DNA of 64,000 nt. It comes from Burkholderia sp. S171. Its GTDB lineage: Bacteria; Pseudomonadota; Gammaproteobacteria; Burkholderiales; Burkholderiaceae. The translations under genes and the position numbers were made by a program. Below the pieces are notes generated by a model. That model saw only the letters and a program-made list of their open reading frames with translations. It was not told the origin of the DNA and did not search any database. The number at the start of each line of letters is the position of its first letter. Within the stretch, counting starts at the first letter, position 1. Location of the stretch: NCBI RefSeq assembly GCF_009766085.1, contig NZ_LMUF01000028.1, forward strand, positions 1 to 64,000, given 5' to 3'. Below are positions 52,108 to 61,752 of the stretch, piece by piece.

Positions 52108-53481
52108 ATGGGCCATTCCGACCGTATCAATCTCTCCACGCTGATCGACGAACGGCCGATCGGACGCATGCAGATCGCGACCTTCATTCTGTGTGCGTCG
52201 GTCGCTTTTCTCGACGGCCTCGATTCGCAATCGATCGGCGTCGCGGCGCCGTTTATCGTCGACGCGCTGAAGCTCGACAAGAGTCAACTCGGTTTCGTGT
52301 TTTCCGCTGCGGTGCTCGGCGGCGTGCTGAGCGCGATGGCGCTTGGCACGCTTGCCGACCGTATCGGCCGCAAGCGCGTGTTGATCGCCGCGGTGACGCT
52401 GTTCGGGATCGGCACGCTCGCGACCGCACTCGCGTCGTCGCTCGGTTCGCTGCTCGCGTGGCGCGCGCTGGCGGGCGTCGGGCTGGGCGGCGCGGTGCCG
52501 TGCTTTATTGCGCTCGCGTCCGAATATGCTCCACGCCGACGGCGCGCGACGATCACTAGCCTGCTGTGGGCGGCGTTTCCGCTCGGTGGGATGACGGGCG
52601 GCTTCGTCAACTCGACGTTGATCCGCCACTTCGACTGGCACGTGATCTTTATCGTCGGTGGCGTGCTGCCGCTCGTGCTCGCGGTCGTGCTGGCGATCTG
52701 GCTGCCGGAGTCGATCCGTTTCCTCGCAGCGCGGCACGCGAGGCAGGCGGCACTCGCTCGGGTCGCAACGCGTTTCGGCTGGCCAGCCAACGCGCAGTAC
52801 TTATTCGATGACGTCCGTGTCGAAGGCGCGCCGTTCCGCATGCTCTTCGCGCACGGCAGGGCGAAAGCGACGGCGTTTCTGTCGCTCACGTTCTTCATGG
52901 CTTTCGGCACCCTCGCGGTCGCGGTGCTATGGATGCCGGTGCTCTTGCGCGCTGACGGCATCAGCACCGCCGACACCGCGATTGTGATCGGCTTTCATGG
53001 CCTTGGGGCGCTGATCGGCATGGCGATCGTCGGCCGGCTGGTAGAACGTTTCGGTGGGGCGCGCACGCTCGTGCCCGCGTTGCTGGTCGGCGCCGTAGCG
53101 ACTGCCGCGACCGGTTACGTGGGCTCGTCGGTGGTGGCCGCGAGTGTGGCGGTCGCGATGATCGGCGTGTTCGTCGGCGTCGGTGCATCCGGGGCGATCG
53201 CGCTCGCGGTGCTGGTCTATCCGACCGAAGTGCGTTCGACCGGAGTCGGCTGGTCCATGGGGATCGGGCGGCTCGGCCAGGTGGTCGCGCCGATCGTGAC
53301 CGGAGAACTGATTCAGCACGGTTTCACGTCGGCTCAGGTGCTGCTCGTGATCGGTCTTGCGCCTGCGGTGGCCGCGCTGTCCGTCATCGTGATGAGTGCG
53401 GCGCGGATGCTGCCATTAAGCGGCGCCGATACGGTGCGAGCAGTGCCTCCTGTCATTGAGGAAAACCATGCAAAGCTCTAA
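52108..53481 (+). CDS. MFS transporter of the aromatic acid:H+ symporter (AAHS) type
   Basis: A 457-residue, 12-helix transporter. The AAHS hallmark Asp in TM1 (FLDGLDSQSIG), the GTLADRIGRKRVL loop after TM2, and a second VGRLVERFGGARTL loop after TM8 are present. Relatives PcaK, BenK and MhpT take up hydroxylated benzoates and phenylpropanoids. It lies 17 bases after the porin gene, and its 3' end overlaps the dioxygenase gene. Confidence 0.9.
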   Translation: MGHSDRINLSTLIDERPIGRMQIATFILCASVAFLDGLDSQSIGVAAPFIVDALKLDKSQLGFVFSAAVLGGVLSAMALGTLADRIGRKRVLIAAVTLFGIGTLATALASSLGSLLAWRALAGVGLGGAVPCFIALASEYAPRRRRATITSLLWAAFPLGGMTGGFVNSTLIRHFDWHVIFIVGGVLPLVLAVVLAIWLPESIRFLAARHARQAALARVATRFGWPANAQYLFDDVRVEGAPFRMLFAHGRAKATAFLSLTFFMAFGTLAVAVLWMPVLLRADGISTADTAIVIGFHGLGALIGMAIVGRLVERFGGARTLVPALLVGAVATAATGYVGSSVVAASVAVAMIGVFVGVGASGAIALAVLVYPTEVRSTGVGWSMGIGRLGQVVAPIVTGELIQHGFTSAQVLLVIGLAPAVAALSVIVMSAARMLPLSGADTVRAVPPVIEENHAKL

Positions 53482-54403
53482 TTCCACTTCGCGTCTTGGC
53501 ATCCATTCGATCGGCGCGTTCTCGCTGACCGTGCCCTCGCTCGACGAAGCACACGCCTTCTACGATGCATTCGGACTGCACGTGCATGCGACGCCCGATG
53601 GTTTGTCGCTGCACACGGACAACGGCTGGCGCTGGGGCGATGTCGTGCAAGGCCCACGTAAGCAAATGCGTCATATCCGCTTTCATTGCTATGCGGAGGA
53701 CTACGACGCATTGCGCACGCGGATCGCGGCGAATGGCGTCGAAACCTTCGCCGCGCCCGACTGGGCGGAGGATCGCGATGGCACGTGGTTCGCCGATCCC
53801 GATGGCTTGACGATCGCGATTCATCCCGGCCCGAAAACCACGCTGGATGCCGCAGTGCGCCACGCGCTTTCACATCCTGTCGATGGCGTGCGCGCAGCGG
53901 CGAACCGCCGCGACCGCCCGCGTGTACGTCCGGTCAGGCTCTCACACATCATGCGTTTTACCGCCGACGTACCGCGTGCGATCGATTTCTATACACGCGT
54001 GCTCGGTCTGCGGCTGTCGGATCGATCTGCCGATCACGTCGCGTTCTTGCACGGCCCGCACGGCAGCGACCATCACCTGATGGCGTTCGCCAAGTCGCAA
54101 GGCCCGGGTTTGCATCATCTAAGCTGGGACGTGCCGACCATTGAGGAAGTCGGACTCGGCGCGATGCATATGGCCGCTTGCGGCTACAAGAAGGGATGGG
54201 GCGTCGGCCGGCATGTGCTGGGCTCGAATTACTTTTTCTATGTCGCGGACCCGTGGGGCAGCTTCAGCGAGTACAGCGCAGAGATGGACTTCATTCCAGC
54301 GTCGCTCGACTGGCACCCGCTCGATCATCCCGCTGAGGATTCATCGTATTTGTGGGGGCCGGACGTGCCCGCCTATATGCGCGAGAACGCCGAGCTCGGG
54401 TAG
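53468..54403 (+). CDS. two-domain extradiol dioxygenase (VOC/type I)
   Basis: A 311-residue VOC protein with two vicinal-oxygen-chelate modules (about 10-125 and 160-290). In the catalytic C-terminal module the metal ligands are His in LSHIMRFTAD, His in GLHHLSWDVP and Glu in FSEYSAEMD, the 2-His-1-Glu set of type I extradiol enzymes. It should open a catechol or substituted hydroquinone ring next to a hydroxyl. GAGG before the ATG at 53468 supports a start 14 bases inside the MFS gene. The combination with an MhpA-like hydroxylase recalls the methylhydroquinone MhqA/MhqB pair, an inference. Confidence 0.86.
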   Translation: MQSSNSTSRLGIHSIGAFSLTVPSLDEAHAFYDAFGLHVHATPDGLSLHTDNGWRWGDVVQGPRKQMRHIRFHCYAEDYDALRTRIAANGVETFAAPDWAEDRDGTWFADPDGLTIAIHPGPKTTLDAAVRHALSHPVDGVRAAANRRDRPRVRPVRLSHIMRFTADVPRAIDFYTRVLGLRLSDRSADHVAFLHGPHGSDHHLMAFAKSQGPGLHHLSWDVPTIEEVGLGAMHMAACGYKKGWGVGRHVLGSNYFFYVADPWGSFSEYSAEMDFIPASLDWHPLDHPAEDSSYLWGPDVPAYMRENAELG

Positions 54404-54493
54404 TCCGCGCGTCGATTGCAGCTGGCTCGCCATCGCGGGCCTTTTCCGATTTCCGGTTTCCCGTTTCCGAACTCTCGAAGGCACTCTGTTCAC

Positions 54494-55813
54494 ATGCAGC
54501 TCGACCACACTCACGACGTTGGCCGTACCAGTTGGCTGGCCAGCGCAAATGACCCCGCGTGCGACTTCCCGATCCAGAACCTGCCGTTTGCCGTGTTCCG
54601 GCGCGCCGGCAGCGACGAAGCATTTCGCGGCGGCGTCGCGATTGGCGATCAGGTGATCGACACGGCGAAACTGGCGCAGATCGCCGGCCTGCCGGACGAT
54701 GTGATACGCGCAATTCAGGCTTGCGCCAAACCACGGCTCAACGATTTTCTCGCGCTCGGCCGGCCCGTCTGGACCGCGCTGCGGCATGCGCTTTTCGCGT
54801 TGCTCGAAAGAGGCGCGAGCGGGCCGGGCGTGGACAGTGTGAAGGCAGCGCTTATCCCGCTCGCCGAGGTTAAATACGCGGTGCCGCTGACAATCGGCGA
54901 TTACACTGATTTTTATACCTCGGTGCATCACGCCGTAAATATCGGCAATCTGATTCGGCCCGATGATCCGTTGACGCCGAATTTTCGTTGGATACCGATC
55001 GCCTACCACGGCCGCGTGTCGTCGATTGGCGTCAGCGGACAGCGCGTGCAGCGACCGCATGGACAATTCATCCGAGCCGGCGCACAGACGCCTGTCTATG
55101 CGCCCTGCGCGAGGCTCGACTATGAGCTGGAGCTTGGCGTGTATGTCGGGTGTGGGACGCAAGCGGGTACATCGCTGTCAGTTGACGAAGCCGACGCGCA
55201 TATCTTCGGCATCTGCCTGCTGAACGACTGGTCCGCACGCGATATCCAATGGTGGGAAATGGCGCCGCTCGGCCCGTTTCTCGCGAAGAACTTTGCGACG
55301 ACCCTCTCCCCCTGGATCGTCACGATGGATGCACTTGCGCCCTATCGAGCGAATTGGAATCGGGCGGCCGACGAACCGCAGCCGCTCGACTATCTCGAGT
55401 CCGAGCGCAACCGGGAAGCCGGTGCGATCGATATCCGGCTGCAGGTATCGCTGCAATCGGCCCGTGCACGGGCAGCGAAGCGCGCTCCGACGCGTATCAG
55501 CGAAACGACCTTTGCGCATCAGTACTGGTCGATCGCGCAGATGCTTGCGCATCATACGAGCGGCGGTTGCCCGATGAACGCAGGCGACCTGTTTGGTAGT
55601 GGAACTATCTCCGGGCCGGGGGACGCCGAAGCGGGGGCGTTGATCGAGCTGTCGCGAGGCGGCCAGACGCCGGTTGATATCGGCGCAGGAGAGAAGCGCT
55701 CATACCTCGAAGACGGCGACGTCGTGATCCTGCGCGGTTGGTGCGAACGCATGGGATTTGCACGGATCGGCTTTGGTGAGTGCCGCGGGGAAGTGACACC
55801 GGCGCGTGAGTGA
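54494..55813 (+). CDS. fumarylacetoacetase-like hydrolase (full length)
   Basis: A 439-residue enzyme with both the N-terminal SH3-like domain (FPIQNLPFAVFRRAG) and the catalytic FAH domain. Catalytic motifs are VPLTIGDYTDFYTSVHHA (His/Asp site), WIPIAYHGRVSSI, LDYELELGVYVG (metal Glu) and LLNDWSARDIQWWE. This is the size and layout of true fumarylacetoacetase, which splits fumarylacetoacetate, or of close relatives acting on acylpyruvates from ring cleavage. It ends the porin-led unit. The start at 54494 matches family N-termini; the frame is open upstream. Confidence 0.9.
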   Translation: MQLDHTHDVGRTSWLASANDPACDFPIQNLPFAVFRRAGSDEAFRGGVAIGDQVIDTAKLAQIAGLPDDVIRAIQACAKPRLNDFLALGRPVWTALRHALFALLERGASGPGVDSVKAALIPLAEVKYAVPLTIGDYTDFYTSVHHAVNIGNLIRPDDPLTPNFRWIPIAYHGRVSSIGVSGQRVQRPHGQFIRAGAQTPVYAPCARLDYELELGVYVGCGTQAGTSLSVDEADAHIFGICLLNDWSARDIQWWEMAPLGPFLAKNFATTLSPWIVTMDALAPYRANWNRAADEPQPLDYLESERNREAGAIDIRLQVSLQSARARAAKRAPTRISETTFAHQYWSIAQMLAHHTSGGCPMNAGDLFGSGTISGPGDAEAGALIELSRGGQTPVDIGAGEKRSYLEDGDVVILRGWCERMGFARIGFGECRGEVTPARE

Positions 55814-55926
55814 CGTTCTGAAGCGCCGATGGCTTTATCGAGCGGGCCGACGTAAAACACCTATGAAAACTCAAGAGTAGTTATCCTTATCAGATAAATT
55901 TCTCGACTACGCCGGTAACAGTCCAA

Positions 55927-56448
55927 TCATGATTTTCGGAAAAATAGATAACTCCGATCCGCCTTCGTCTGAGGGCGCAGCAGCAGGTAGAAAGCGGCAA
56001 CGTGCGTGATCATCAGCAGAGGCACGTAGATGATCGGAATCGCGTACGTAGCGCCCATTGCTCCCGCGTGCGCAGGAAGACCGGCCTGGATAGCGCGGTA
56101 GTAGTCGAGAATAAGGTCGGCCGCCCCCACGAGATTGAAGGCGACGACGAACGACCAGAAGAGTGGGCGTGTTCGCGCTGTGAGTAGCGCCAGTATCGCC
56201 AAAACTCCCGTTGCGAAGTCACCGTATGCAGCGGACACGGCGAAGCTGGCAGGCAGATCAGGACCGACGACGCCCGGCAGAATGAAGGCCAGCCCGAAGA
56301 AGCGGAAGCTGTGCAAGGTGGCGATGGCGCGTTGCGCTTCGAATGGATCCATCGACTTGAGCCTGGGCCAGACGTATACGCGAAAGCAAAGCAGCCAGGC
56401 GATATACCCCAGAACGAGATGCAATGGGAAGATAAGTTCGGGTGGCAT
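55927..56448 (-). CDS. hypothetical polytopic membrane protein
   Basis: A 173-residue protein with four to five hydrophobic helices (LIFPLHLVLGYIAWLLCF, FGLAFILPGVVG, FATGVLAILALLTA, FWSFVVAFNLVGAADLIL, IPIIYVPLLMITHVAAFYLL). No family name can be given with certainty. A strong AGGAGG precedes the ATG at 56448, which decides the start. It is divergent from the LysR gene at 56661, so it is likely that regulator's target. Confidence 0.72.
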   Translation of the reverse strand: MPPELIFPLHLVLGYIAWLLCFRVYVWPRLKSMDPFEAQRAIATLHSFRFFGLAFILPGVVGPDLPASFAVSAAYGDFATGVLAILALLTARTRPLFWSFVVAFNLVGAADLILDYYRAIQAGLPAHAGAMGATYAIPIIYVPLLMITHVAAFYLLLRPQTKADRSYLFFRKS

Positions 56449-56474
56449 GTTGCCTCCTGTGTCGACCGGAGTTG

Positions 56475-56486
56475 GCGCTTTAGCGC
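56475..56486. promoter_or_regulatory. short palindrome in divergent gap
   Basis: GCGCT-TT-AGCGC, a perfect 5-bp dyad, about 26 bases upstream of the membrane-protein gene and within its promoter region. It is a possible regulator site; GC-rich dyads of this size are common by chance. Confidence 0.25.
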
Positions 56487-56660
56487 TTAACCCGGGTGCC
56501 ATGTAAGTTGGTTGCTGCCAGGCGTTGTCTGGCGCATTGAATGCTGGGGAGGAGATCAGCCGGCGCGTCGACGAGTCGATATCGGCGTGCCTCCTCATCT
56601 GCAGACGTAGGTGTACCATGGCCTCTCTCGAAGGACTATTCATCACAATGTTGACGGGCT

Positions 56661-57599
56661 ATGAAGCAGAACTTCACAGTCAGGCAGGGCGCGCTCGATG
56701 GCGTAGAGGTGTTCCTGAGCGTTGCTGAGCATCGCAGTTTTCGCCGGGCAGCCGCGGAACTCGGCGTGACGCCGTCGGCCGTCAGCCAGACGGTGCGTGT
56801 ACTTGAAGCGCGCGTTGGCGCAGCGCTCTTCATACGCACCACGCGTAGCGTCGGCCTGACCGAGGCTGGCGAACGGTTTCTTTCGCACGCAAAACCCGCC
56901 TTCGAGGAGCTTGTCGCCGCTAGTGAGGCTGCACGCGGACTCGGCCAGCGGCCCGCCGGCTTGTTGCGTCTTTCAGTGCCGCGCGCGGTGGTGCCAATCC
57001 TCCTGGAACCCCTGATCGCATCTTTCTGCCGGGCTTATCCTGAGATCGAACTGGAGATCGCCGCAAGCAACGAGCTGACCGATCTCGCAGCGGAAGGGTT
57101 CGACGCCGGTATCCGGCTGGGCCAGTTCGTCGACGCCGACATGGTCGCCGTACCGTTGACTCCACCGTTCCGTCTCATGGTCGTCGGCAGCCCAGCTTAC
57201 TTCGCAGGACGCAGCCCGCCCGAGCACACCGATGATCTGCGCCAGCACGCATGCTTGCGGTGGCGACGAAACAGCGGCGCGCTCGCGCTATGGTCATTCA
57301 ACGACGACGGCCGCGCGATCGAGATCGCCGTATCGGGCCCGCTCATTGCCCATGATTTTCCCACCATGCTGGGTGCGGCAGTCGAAGGTATGGGCTTGGC
57401 CCAGCTACCTGAGCCAATGGCCGCTGAAGGTCTGAGAGCGGGAAAATTGCTGCACGTGCTGGAGCCCTTCGCGCCGGTAGTACCAGGAGTGTTTCTCTAC
57501 TATCCAAGCCGCCGGCAGATCATGCCCAAGCTGCGCGCCTTCATCGATCATGTGAAGAGCCATCCAGCGGCCGATGACAACGTTCCGCGTACAAGATGA
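56661..57599 (+). CDS. LysR-type regulator (AaeR/DsdC-like subgroup)
   Basis: A 312-residue LTTR. Its DNA-binding domain shows FLSVAEHRSFRRAAAELGVTPSAVSQTVRVLEARVG (in parts), and the effector domain has PVGLLRLSVPRAVV-like RPAGLLRLSVPRAVVPILL, then a GFDAGIRLGQFVDADMVAVPL stretch typical of the subgroup regulating transporters and oxidoreductases. Divergent from the membrane-protein gene. No strong ribosome binding site is visible. Confidence 0.9.
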   Translation: MKQNFTVRQGALDGVEVFLSVAEHRSFRRAAAELGVTPSAVSQTVRVLEARVGAALFIRTTRSVGLTEAGERFLSHAKPAFEELVAASEAARGLGQRPAGLLRLSVPRAVVPILLEPLIASFCRAYPEIELEIAASNELTDLAAEGFDAGIRLGQFVDADMVAVPLTPPFRLMVVGSPAYFAGRSPPEHTDDLRQHACLRWRRNSGALALWSFNDDGRAIEIAVSGPLIAHDFPTMLGAAVEGMGLAQLPEPMAAEGLRAGKLLHVLEPFAPVVPGVFLYYPSRRQIMPKLRAFIDHVKSHPAADDNVPRTR

Positions 57600-57654
57600 T
57601 TAACGGTTGCCTGTGAACGGCCGTTGATGGTTGAGGATTGTTATCGCCAGGAGT

Positions 57655-57671
57655 GCCTCCCGAAGGGAGGC
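57655..57671. terminator. hairpin between convergent genes
   Basis: GCCTCCC-GAA-GGGAGGC, a perfect 7-bp stem with a 3-base loop, 55 bases after the LysR stop and between two convergent genes. No T-run follows on either strand, so intrinsic termination is not certain. Confidence 0.45.
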
Positions 57672-57753
57672 CTCGGTTCGATTCGACTACGCCAATATAT
57701 TTCGGATGACTTAACGGGGCGCAAGGAACTTGCCATCCATCGCGATGCGATAA

Positions 57754-58899
57754 TTACATCTTCACCACGTCGAGCAGCGTCTTCTTGCCTGCCTTGAAGG
57801 TGTAGAGAGAGATCACGCCGTGTTGGAGGTCGCCCTTGGAGTCGAAGGTCGTTTCGCCGATCACACCCTTGTAATCCGTGCTCGGCATAGCTGCGAGGAT
57901 CTTCGCCGGATCGGTAGAGTTGGCGCGCTTCATAGCATCGATGATGATGTACACAGCGTCATATGCAAACGGAGCGTCAACCTGGATTGGCTGCCCGAAA
58001 CGCTTTTCATATTTTGCTTCGAATGCCTTCCCGTCAGTCATCTTCTCGAGCGCCATACCGGCTTCCGAGCAGACGATATTGTCAGTCGCGTCGCCGGCGA
58101 GATCCGACAGCTTGTCGGTACACAAGCCATCTCCGGCCAGAACCTTCGCACGCACGCCGAGCTGCTTCGCCTGCTTGGCGAACGGGCCGCCGGTGGCATC
58201 CGAGCCGCCGTACATGATCGCGTCGGGGTTTTCTCCCTTGATTTTCGTCACGATCGCGCGGAAATCGACAGCCTTGTCGTTGGTCGCATCATGTGACATC
58301 ACGTTCATACCGAGCGACTTGGCAGTCTTTTCGAACTCGTTTGCGAGACCCTGGCCGTAAGCCGTCGAGTCATCGACAATCGCGACGCTCTTCAGCTTCA
58401 ATTCCTTGGAAGCATAGTTAGCCAGTGCCGGTCCTTGTTGCGCATCGGTCGCCACAACGCGATACGTTGTCTTGAAGCCTTGTTGCGTGTAACCCGGGTT
58501 GGTCGACGACGGCGAAATCTGCACGATACCCGCATCGCTATAGATCTTTGAAGCCGGTATCGACGTGCCTGAGGTCAGGTGGCCGACCACGGCAACGACA
58601 TTATCGTCGACGAGCCTTTGCGCCACTTGAGTTGCCGTTCTCGGGTCGGCTGCGTCGTCTTGTGCGTCGAGTTGCAGCGTGATCTTCTGGCCGCCGATCG
58701 TCAGACCCTTGGCATTGATTTCTTCGACCGCGAGGCGCGCGCCGTTTTCGTTGTCCTTTCCGAGGTGGGCAATACCACCGGTCAACGGTGCGACGTGACC
58801 GATCTTGACGACCTCGTCCGCTACCGCGTTCATTCCTGGCATTCCTAATAGAATGGCCGCAGCGCTGATCGGCAATAGTTCTCGAATCTTGGTATTCAT
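57754..58899 (-). CDS. branched-chain amino acid ABC substrate-binding protein (LivK-like)
   Basis: A 381-residue periplasmic binding protein. Signal peptide AAAILLGMPGMNAVADE; the mature start VVKIGHVAPLTGGIAHLGKD and the GHLTSGTSIPASKIYSDAGI segment (in part) are characteristic of LivJ/LivK. CGGAGA upstream of the ATG at 58899 supports the start. No Liv permease or ATPase genes are adjacent, so it would rely on a transporter elsewhere or serve another ligand. Confidence 0.9.
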   Translation of the reverse strand: MNTKIRELLPISAAAILLGMPGMNAVADEVVKIGHVAPLTGGIAHLGKDNENGARLAVEEINAKGLTIGGQKITLQLDAQDDAADPRTATQVAQRLVDDNVVAVVGHLTSGTSIPASKIYSDAGIVQISPSSTNPGYTQQGFKTTYRVVATDAQQGPALANYASKELKLKSVAIVDDSTAYGQGLANEFEKTAKSLGMNVMSHDATNDKAVDFRAIVTKIKGENPDAIMYGGSDATGGPFAKQAKQLGVRAKVLAGDGLCTDKLSDLAGDATDNIVCSEAGMALEKMTDGKAFEAKYEKRFGQPIQVDAPFAYDAVYIIIDAMKRANSTDPAKILAAMPSTDYKGVIGETTFDSKGDLQHGVISLYTFKAGKKTLLDVVKM

Positions 58900-58996
58900 G
58901 CAATTCTCCGGAGACGGCAAAACGCCGAAGGTGTCGGCGCCAATGAACGCGAATTTCATAGAGCCTTGAACAAACCGCGCAGTAGCGCATGGACCT

Positions 58997-59818
58997 CTAA
59001 GACCGTTCCTCAGGATGACTCAGGAAGTCCGCAATCATGTTCCACATCTCAACCGGATTTGAGTACATCGGGAAGTGTCCGCAGGAATGAACCCTCGCGA
59101 CCCTCACGCCGTTTTCCTGGAGACTGGACAGGTAGGACAGGCCATCGTTTTGCTCACCATGCATGAACATTCGGGGACAGGGGAGTGACAGAAAGCGCCT
59201 CATAAGATCACCGTGGTCAGATAGCTCGACCATCGACGTAAAGATGCCTGTCACAGCTGCGGCCCGTACTTTATGCCGAAGGCTCGCTGCATAAAGCGCA
59301 GAGGAGTGGTAACGCGAGTGCCACGTCCTTTCGACAAAGTGCTCGAAAAACTCCTCAGCGTTTTCGGTGGGAAAATCCATGATCTGGCGACTTAGAAAGC
59401 AATCTTCCGGAGCGACATTGCCTTCAATGTCGATAAAGCTTAGAACGCGGGTTGGTTCTGCGTCTGCCAACATCAACGCCGTCAGCCCGCCCATCGAGTG
59501 TCCGACCAAATGGAAGTCATCCACGGAGAAGTGCGCGAGCAGATGGCGTGCCGTTTCAACGAGGAATGGAATGGACACTGCGTTCAAATCGCCGCATTCA
59601 GTTTCACCACAGCCGGGCGCGTCATAAGCAATGACAGGATGCCCGTCGAACTCATGACGTAGAACAACGTCCGCGTAGTCTTCTTTGGTTGACCCGAAGC
59701 CGTGCAGAAATAAAATTGGCGTCCCTTCTCCCAGTCGATACATGGTCGCAAGCTTCAGCCTGACGCCCTGTACGTCGAGTTCTATCGTTGTCTTCGTGAG
59801 TTCTGTATTTGGTGACAT
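58997..59818 (-). CDS. alpha/beta hydrolase
   Basis: A 273-residue alpha/beta-fold hydrolase. Oxyanion-hole motif FLHGFGS, nucleophile elbow GHSMGG (Ser near residue 110), acidic residue in MHGEQNDG and catalytic His in SCGHFPMYSNP. There is no signal peptide. It lies between the LivK-like gene and the aminotransferase on the same strand, 98 bases from the former. The substrate is unknown; C-C hydrolase, esterase or lactonase activity is possible. Confidence 0.85.
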   Translation of the reverse strand: MSPNTELTKTTIELDVQGVRLKLATMYRLGEGTPILFLHGFGSTKEDYADVVLRHEFDGHPVIAYDAPGCGETECGDLNAVSIPFLVETARHLLAHFSVDDFHLVGHSMGGLTALMLADAEPTRVLSFIDIEGNVAPEDCFLSRQIMDFPTENAEEFFEHFVERTWHSRYHSSALYAASLRHKVRAAAVTGIFTSMVELSDHGDLMRRFLSLPCPRMFMHGEQNDGLSYLSSLQENGVRVARVHSCGHFPMYSNPVEMWNMIADFLSHPEERS

Positions 59819-59896
59819 GGTTAATGCGTTAGTCGACTTGGGTAAAGGATCAGGGTCAGGTCAGGTTCAGGTCGATGCGGTCGTGCACGAACCCTC

Positions 59897-61108
59897 CTAC
59901 AGCGACTGACAAAAGCGCTTGATCGCCCGGCATGCGTCGATCAACGCATCGTCATCCAACGCGTATGCGATGCGGATATACGGAGCAAGACCAAACGCAC
60001 TGCCCTGCACGACGGCTACGTTGGCCTCATCCAGCAGCGCGCCCGCCACGTCCTCGTCGGTAGTTAATTTTGTGCCCGCAGCCGTCGTGCGTCCGATCAG
60101 CCCCTCGCACGACGCAAACGCGTAGAACGCGCCATCTGGCGTAGGACATGACAATCCTGGCGTCTCGTTGAGCAATCGCACCATCAGGTCGCGCCGCTGC
60201 TCGAACACGGAACACGTTTCGCTGATGAATTGCTGCGGACCCGTAAGCGCAGCGAGAGCTGCATGCTGTGAGATTGAACTGGCACCCGAGGTCTGCTGTC
60301 CTTGCAGCTTCTCCATGGCATCGAGCAGCCAGTGCGGTCCGGTCCCGAATCCAATGCGCCAGCCTGTCATTGCATACGCCTTGGACACGCCGTTCATGGT
60401 CAGCGTGCGAGACATCAGACGCGGCTCGACCTGGGCGATCGTGTGGAAGGCGGCGCCATCGAAAATCAGGTGCTCGTAGATGTCATCTGAGAGCACCAGC
60501 ACATGCGGATGAGCGAGCAGTACTTCAGCGAGCGCTGCAAGCTCGTCTCGGGTGTAGACGGCGCCCGTCGGATTGGAAGGCGAGTTAAGGATCAACCAGC
60601 GCGTGCGTGGTCCGATTGCATCGGCTAACGCCTGTGGGGTGAGTTTGAATCCGCTCTCGGTGCCGCAAGTCACGATGACCGGGCGCGCGCCGCACAGCTG
60701 GACCATCTCCGGATAGCTCACCCAGTACGGTGCGGGCACGATCACCTCATCCCCTTCGTTGAGCGTCACCGCAAGCGCGTTGTATATCACCTGTTTGCCG
60801 CCGCTGCAGACGATTGTGTCCTGCCAGGTGACCTCAAGGCCATTTTCGTTGCGGAACTTCGCAGCTATCGCTTCCCGAAGCGCGCGCATGCCGGCGACCT
60901 GCGTATAGCGTGTGTGCCCTGCACGAATCGCCTCGATTGCGGCCTCGCGTATGTGCGCGGGTGTGTCGAAATCCGGTTCACCAGCGCTCAGCGAGATGAC
61001 CTTGGCACCGGACGCACGGCGAGCCGCGACTCGGTCCATCATGCGGTAGGTGGCAGAGGGCTGTACCCGGGCCAGGTGAATGTTCAGAATTTTCTGGTCC
61101 GTATTCAT
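59897..61108 (-). CDS. PLP-dependent class I aminotransferase (AspC-like)
   Basis: A 403-residue fold-type I enzyme of the aspartate/aromatic aminotransferase group Ib. Features are SLSAGEPDFDTP near the N-terminus, NSPSNPTGAVY with the PLP-contacting Asn, LSDDIYEHL with the Asp, and the PLP-Lys in VSKAYAMTGWRIGFG. Length and motifs fit an active enzyme. Its start overlaps the stop of the RraA-like gene upstream (ATGA), placing it in a three-gene operon with two RraA-family proteins, suggesting use of an oxo-dicarboxylate produced or consumed by them. Confidence 0.92.
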   Translation of the reverse strand: MNTDQKILNIHLARVQPSATYRMMDRVAARRASGAKVISLSAGEPDFDTPAHIREAAIEAIRAGHTRYTQVAGMRALREAIAAKFRNENGLEVTWQDTIVCSGGKQVIYNALAVTLNEGDEVIVPAPYWVSYPEMVQLCGARPVIVTCGTESGFKLTPQALADAIGPRTRWLILNSPSNPTGAVYTRDELAALAEVLLAHPHVLVLSDDIYEHLIFDGAAFHTIAQVEPRLMSRTLTMNGVSKAYAMTGWRIGFGTGPHWLLDAMEKLQGQQTSGASSISQHAALAALTGPQQFISETCSVFEQRRDLMVRLLNETPGLSCPTPDGAFYAFASCEGLIGRTTAAGTKLTTDEDVAGALLDEANVAVVQGSAFGLAPYIRIAYALDDDALIDACRAIKRFCQSL

Positions 61109-61752
61109 GCGCTTCTCCAGCGTGTCAGGCCCAGCAATTCAAGCGTGCTCGCCCCTTGCGTGAGCTGCTGCATCATCGTGGCTTCCTTGGACGCGCGTGC
61201 TTCACCATCGACGAGCGTGCGTTGCGCATCGGCTGCCGGAATGATAATGACGCCGTCGTCATCGGCTACCACCAGGTCGCCTGCAGCGACCGGTACGCCG
61301 GTGAACATCGTAGGTTGTCCTACCGAGGGCGCACTGGCCTTCACGGTGCCGCGAACCGAGATGCCGCGGGCGAACACCGGGAAACGCCGGGCCGTCACGG
61401 CCGCTACGTCCCGCACACCGCCGTCGATGACGAGTCCCACCACACCCGCTGCTTCAGCGGCGACCGTGAGCACCTCGCCCCAATAACCGGCCACAAAATT
61501 GCCAGTGCCGACCACGAGCACGCTGCCGGGCGGCACCCGCTCCATGGCGATGTGGATGGCCAGGTTGTCACCCGGCGAGCACACTAGTGGATACGCAGGG
61601 GCGGCGATAAACGCGCCATTCCAGATGCCACGCACGAACGGGTCGACCGCGCACGGCAGGCCCGATGCTTCGTAGAGCGTAGAACTGCCTAACGCGCGCG
61701 CTCGGACCGCGAAGTCTGCCGGCAGTGGCAGCGGTGATCTTGCGTGGCTCAT
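61105..61752 (-). CDS. RraA-family aldolase/decarboxylase-like protein 1
   Basis: A 215-residue RraA-fold protein. The family active-site motif appears as VIDGGVRDV (Arg and Asp that bind substrate and metal), with the GTGNFVAGYWGEVL loop before it. In proteobacteria the RraA fold covers the RNase E inhibitor and the 4-hydroxy-4-methyl-2-oxoglutarate / 4-carboxy-4-hydroxy-2-oxoadipate aldolases with oxaloacetate decarboxylase activity. Catabolic context favours an aldolase. It overlaps both neighbours by 4 bases. Confidence 0.85.
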   Translation of the reverse strand: MSHARSPLPLPADFAVRARALGSSTLYEASGLPCAVDPFVRGIWNGAFIAAPAYPLVCSPGDNLAIHIAMERVPPGSVLVVGTGNFVAGYWGEVLTVAAEAAGVVGLVIDGGVRDVAAVTARRFPVFARGISVRGTVKASAPSVGQPTMFTGVPVAAGDLVVADDDGVIIIPAADAQRTLVDGEARASKEATMMQQLTQGASTLELLGLTRWRSA

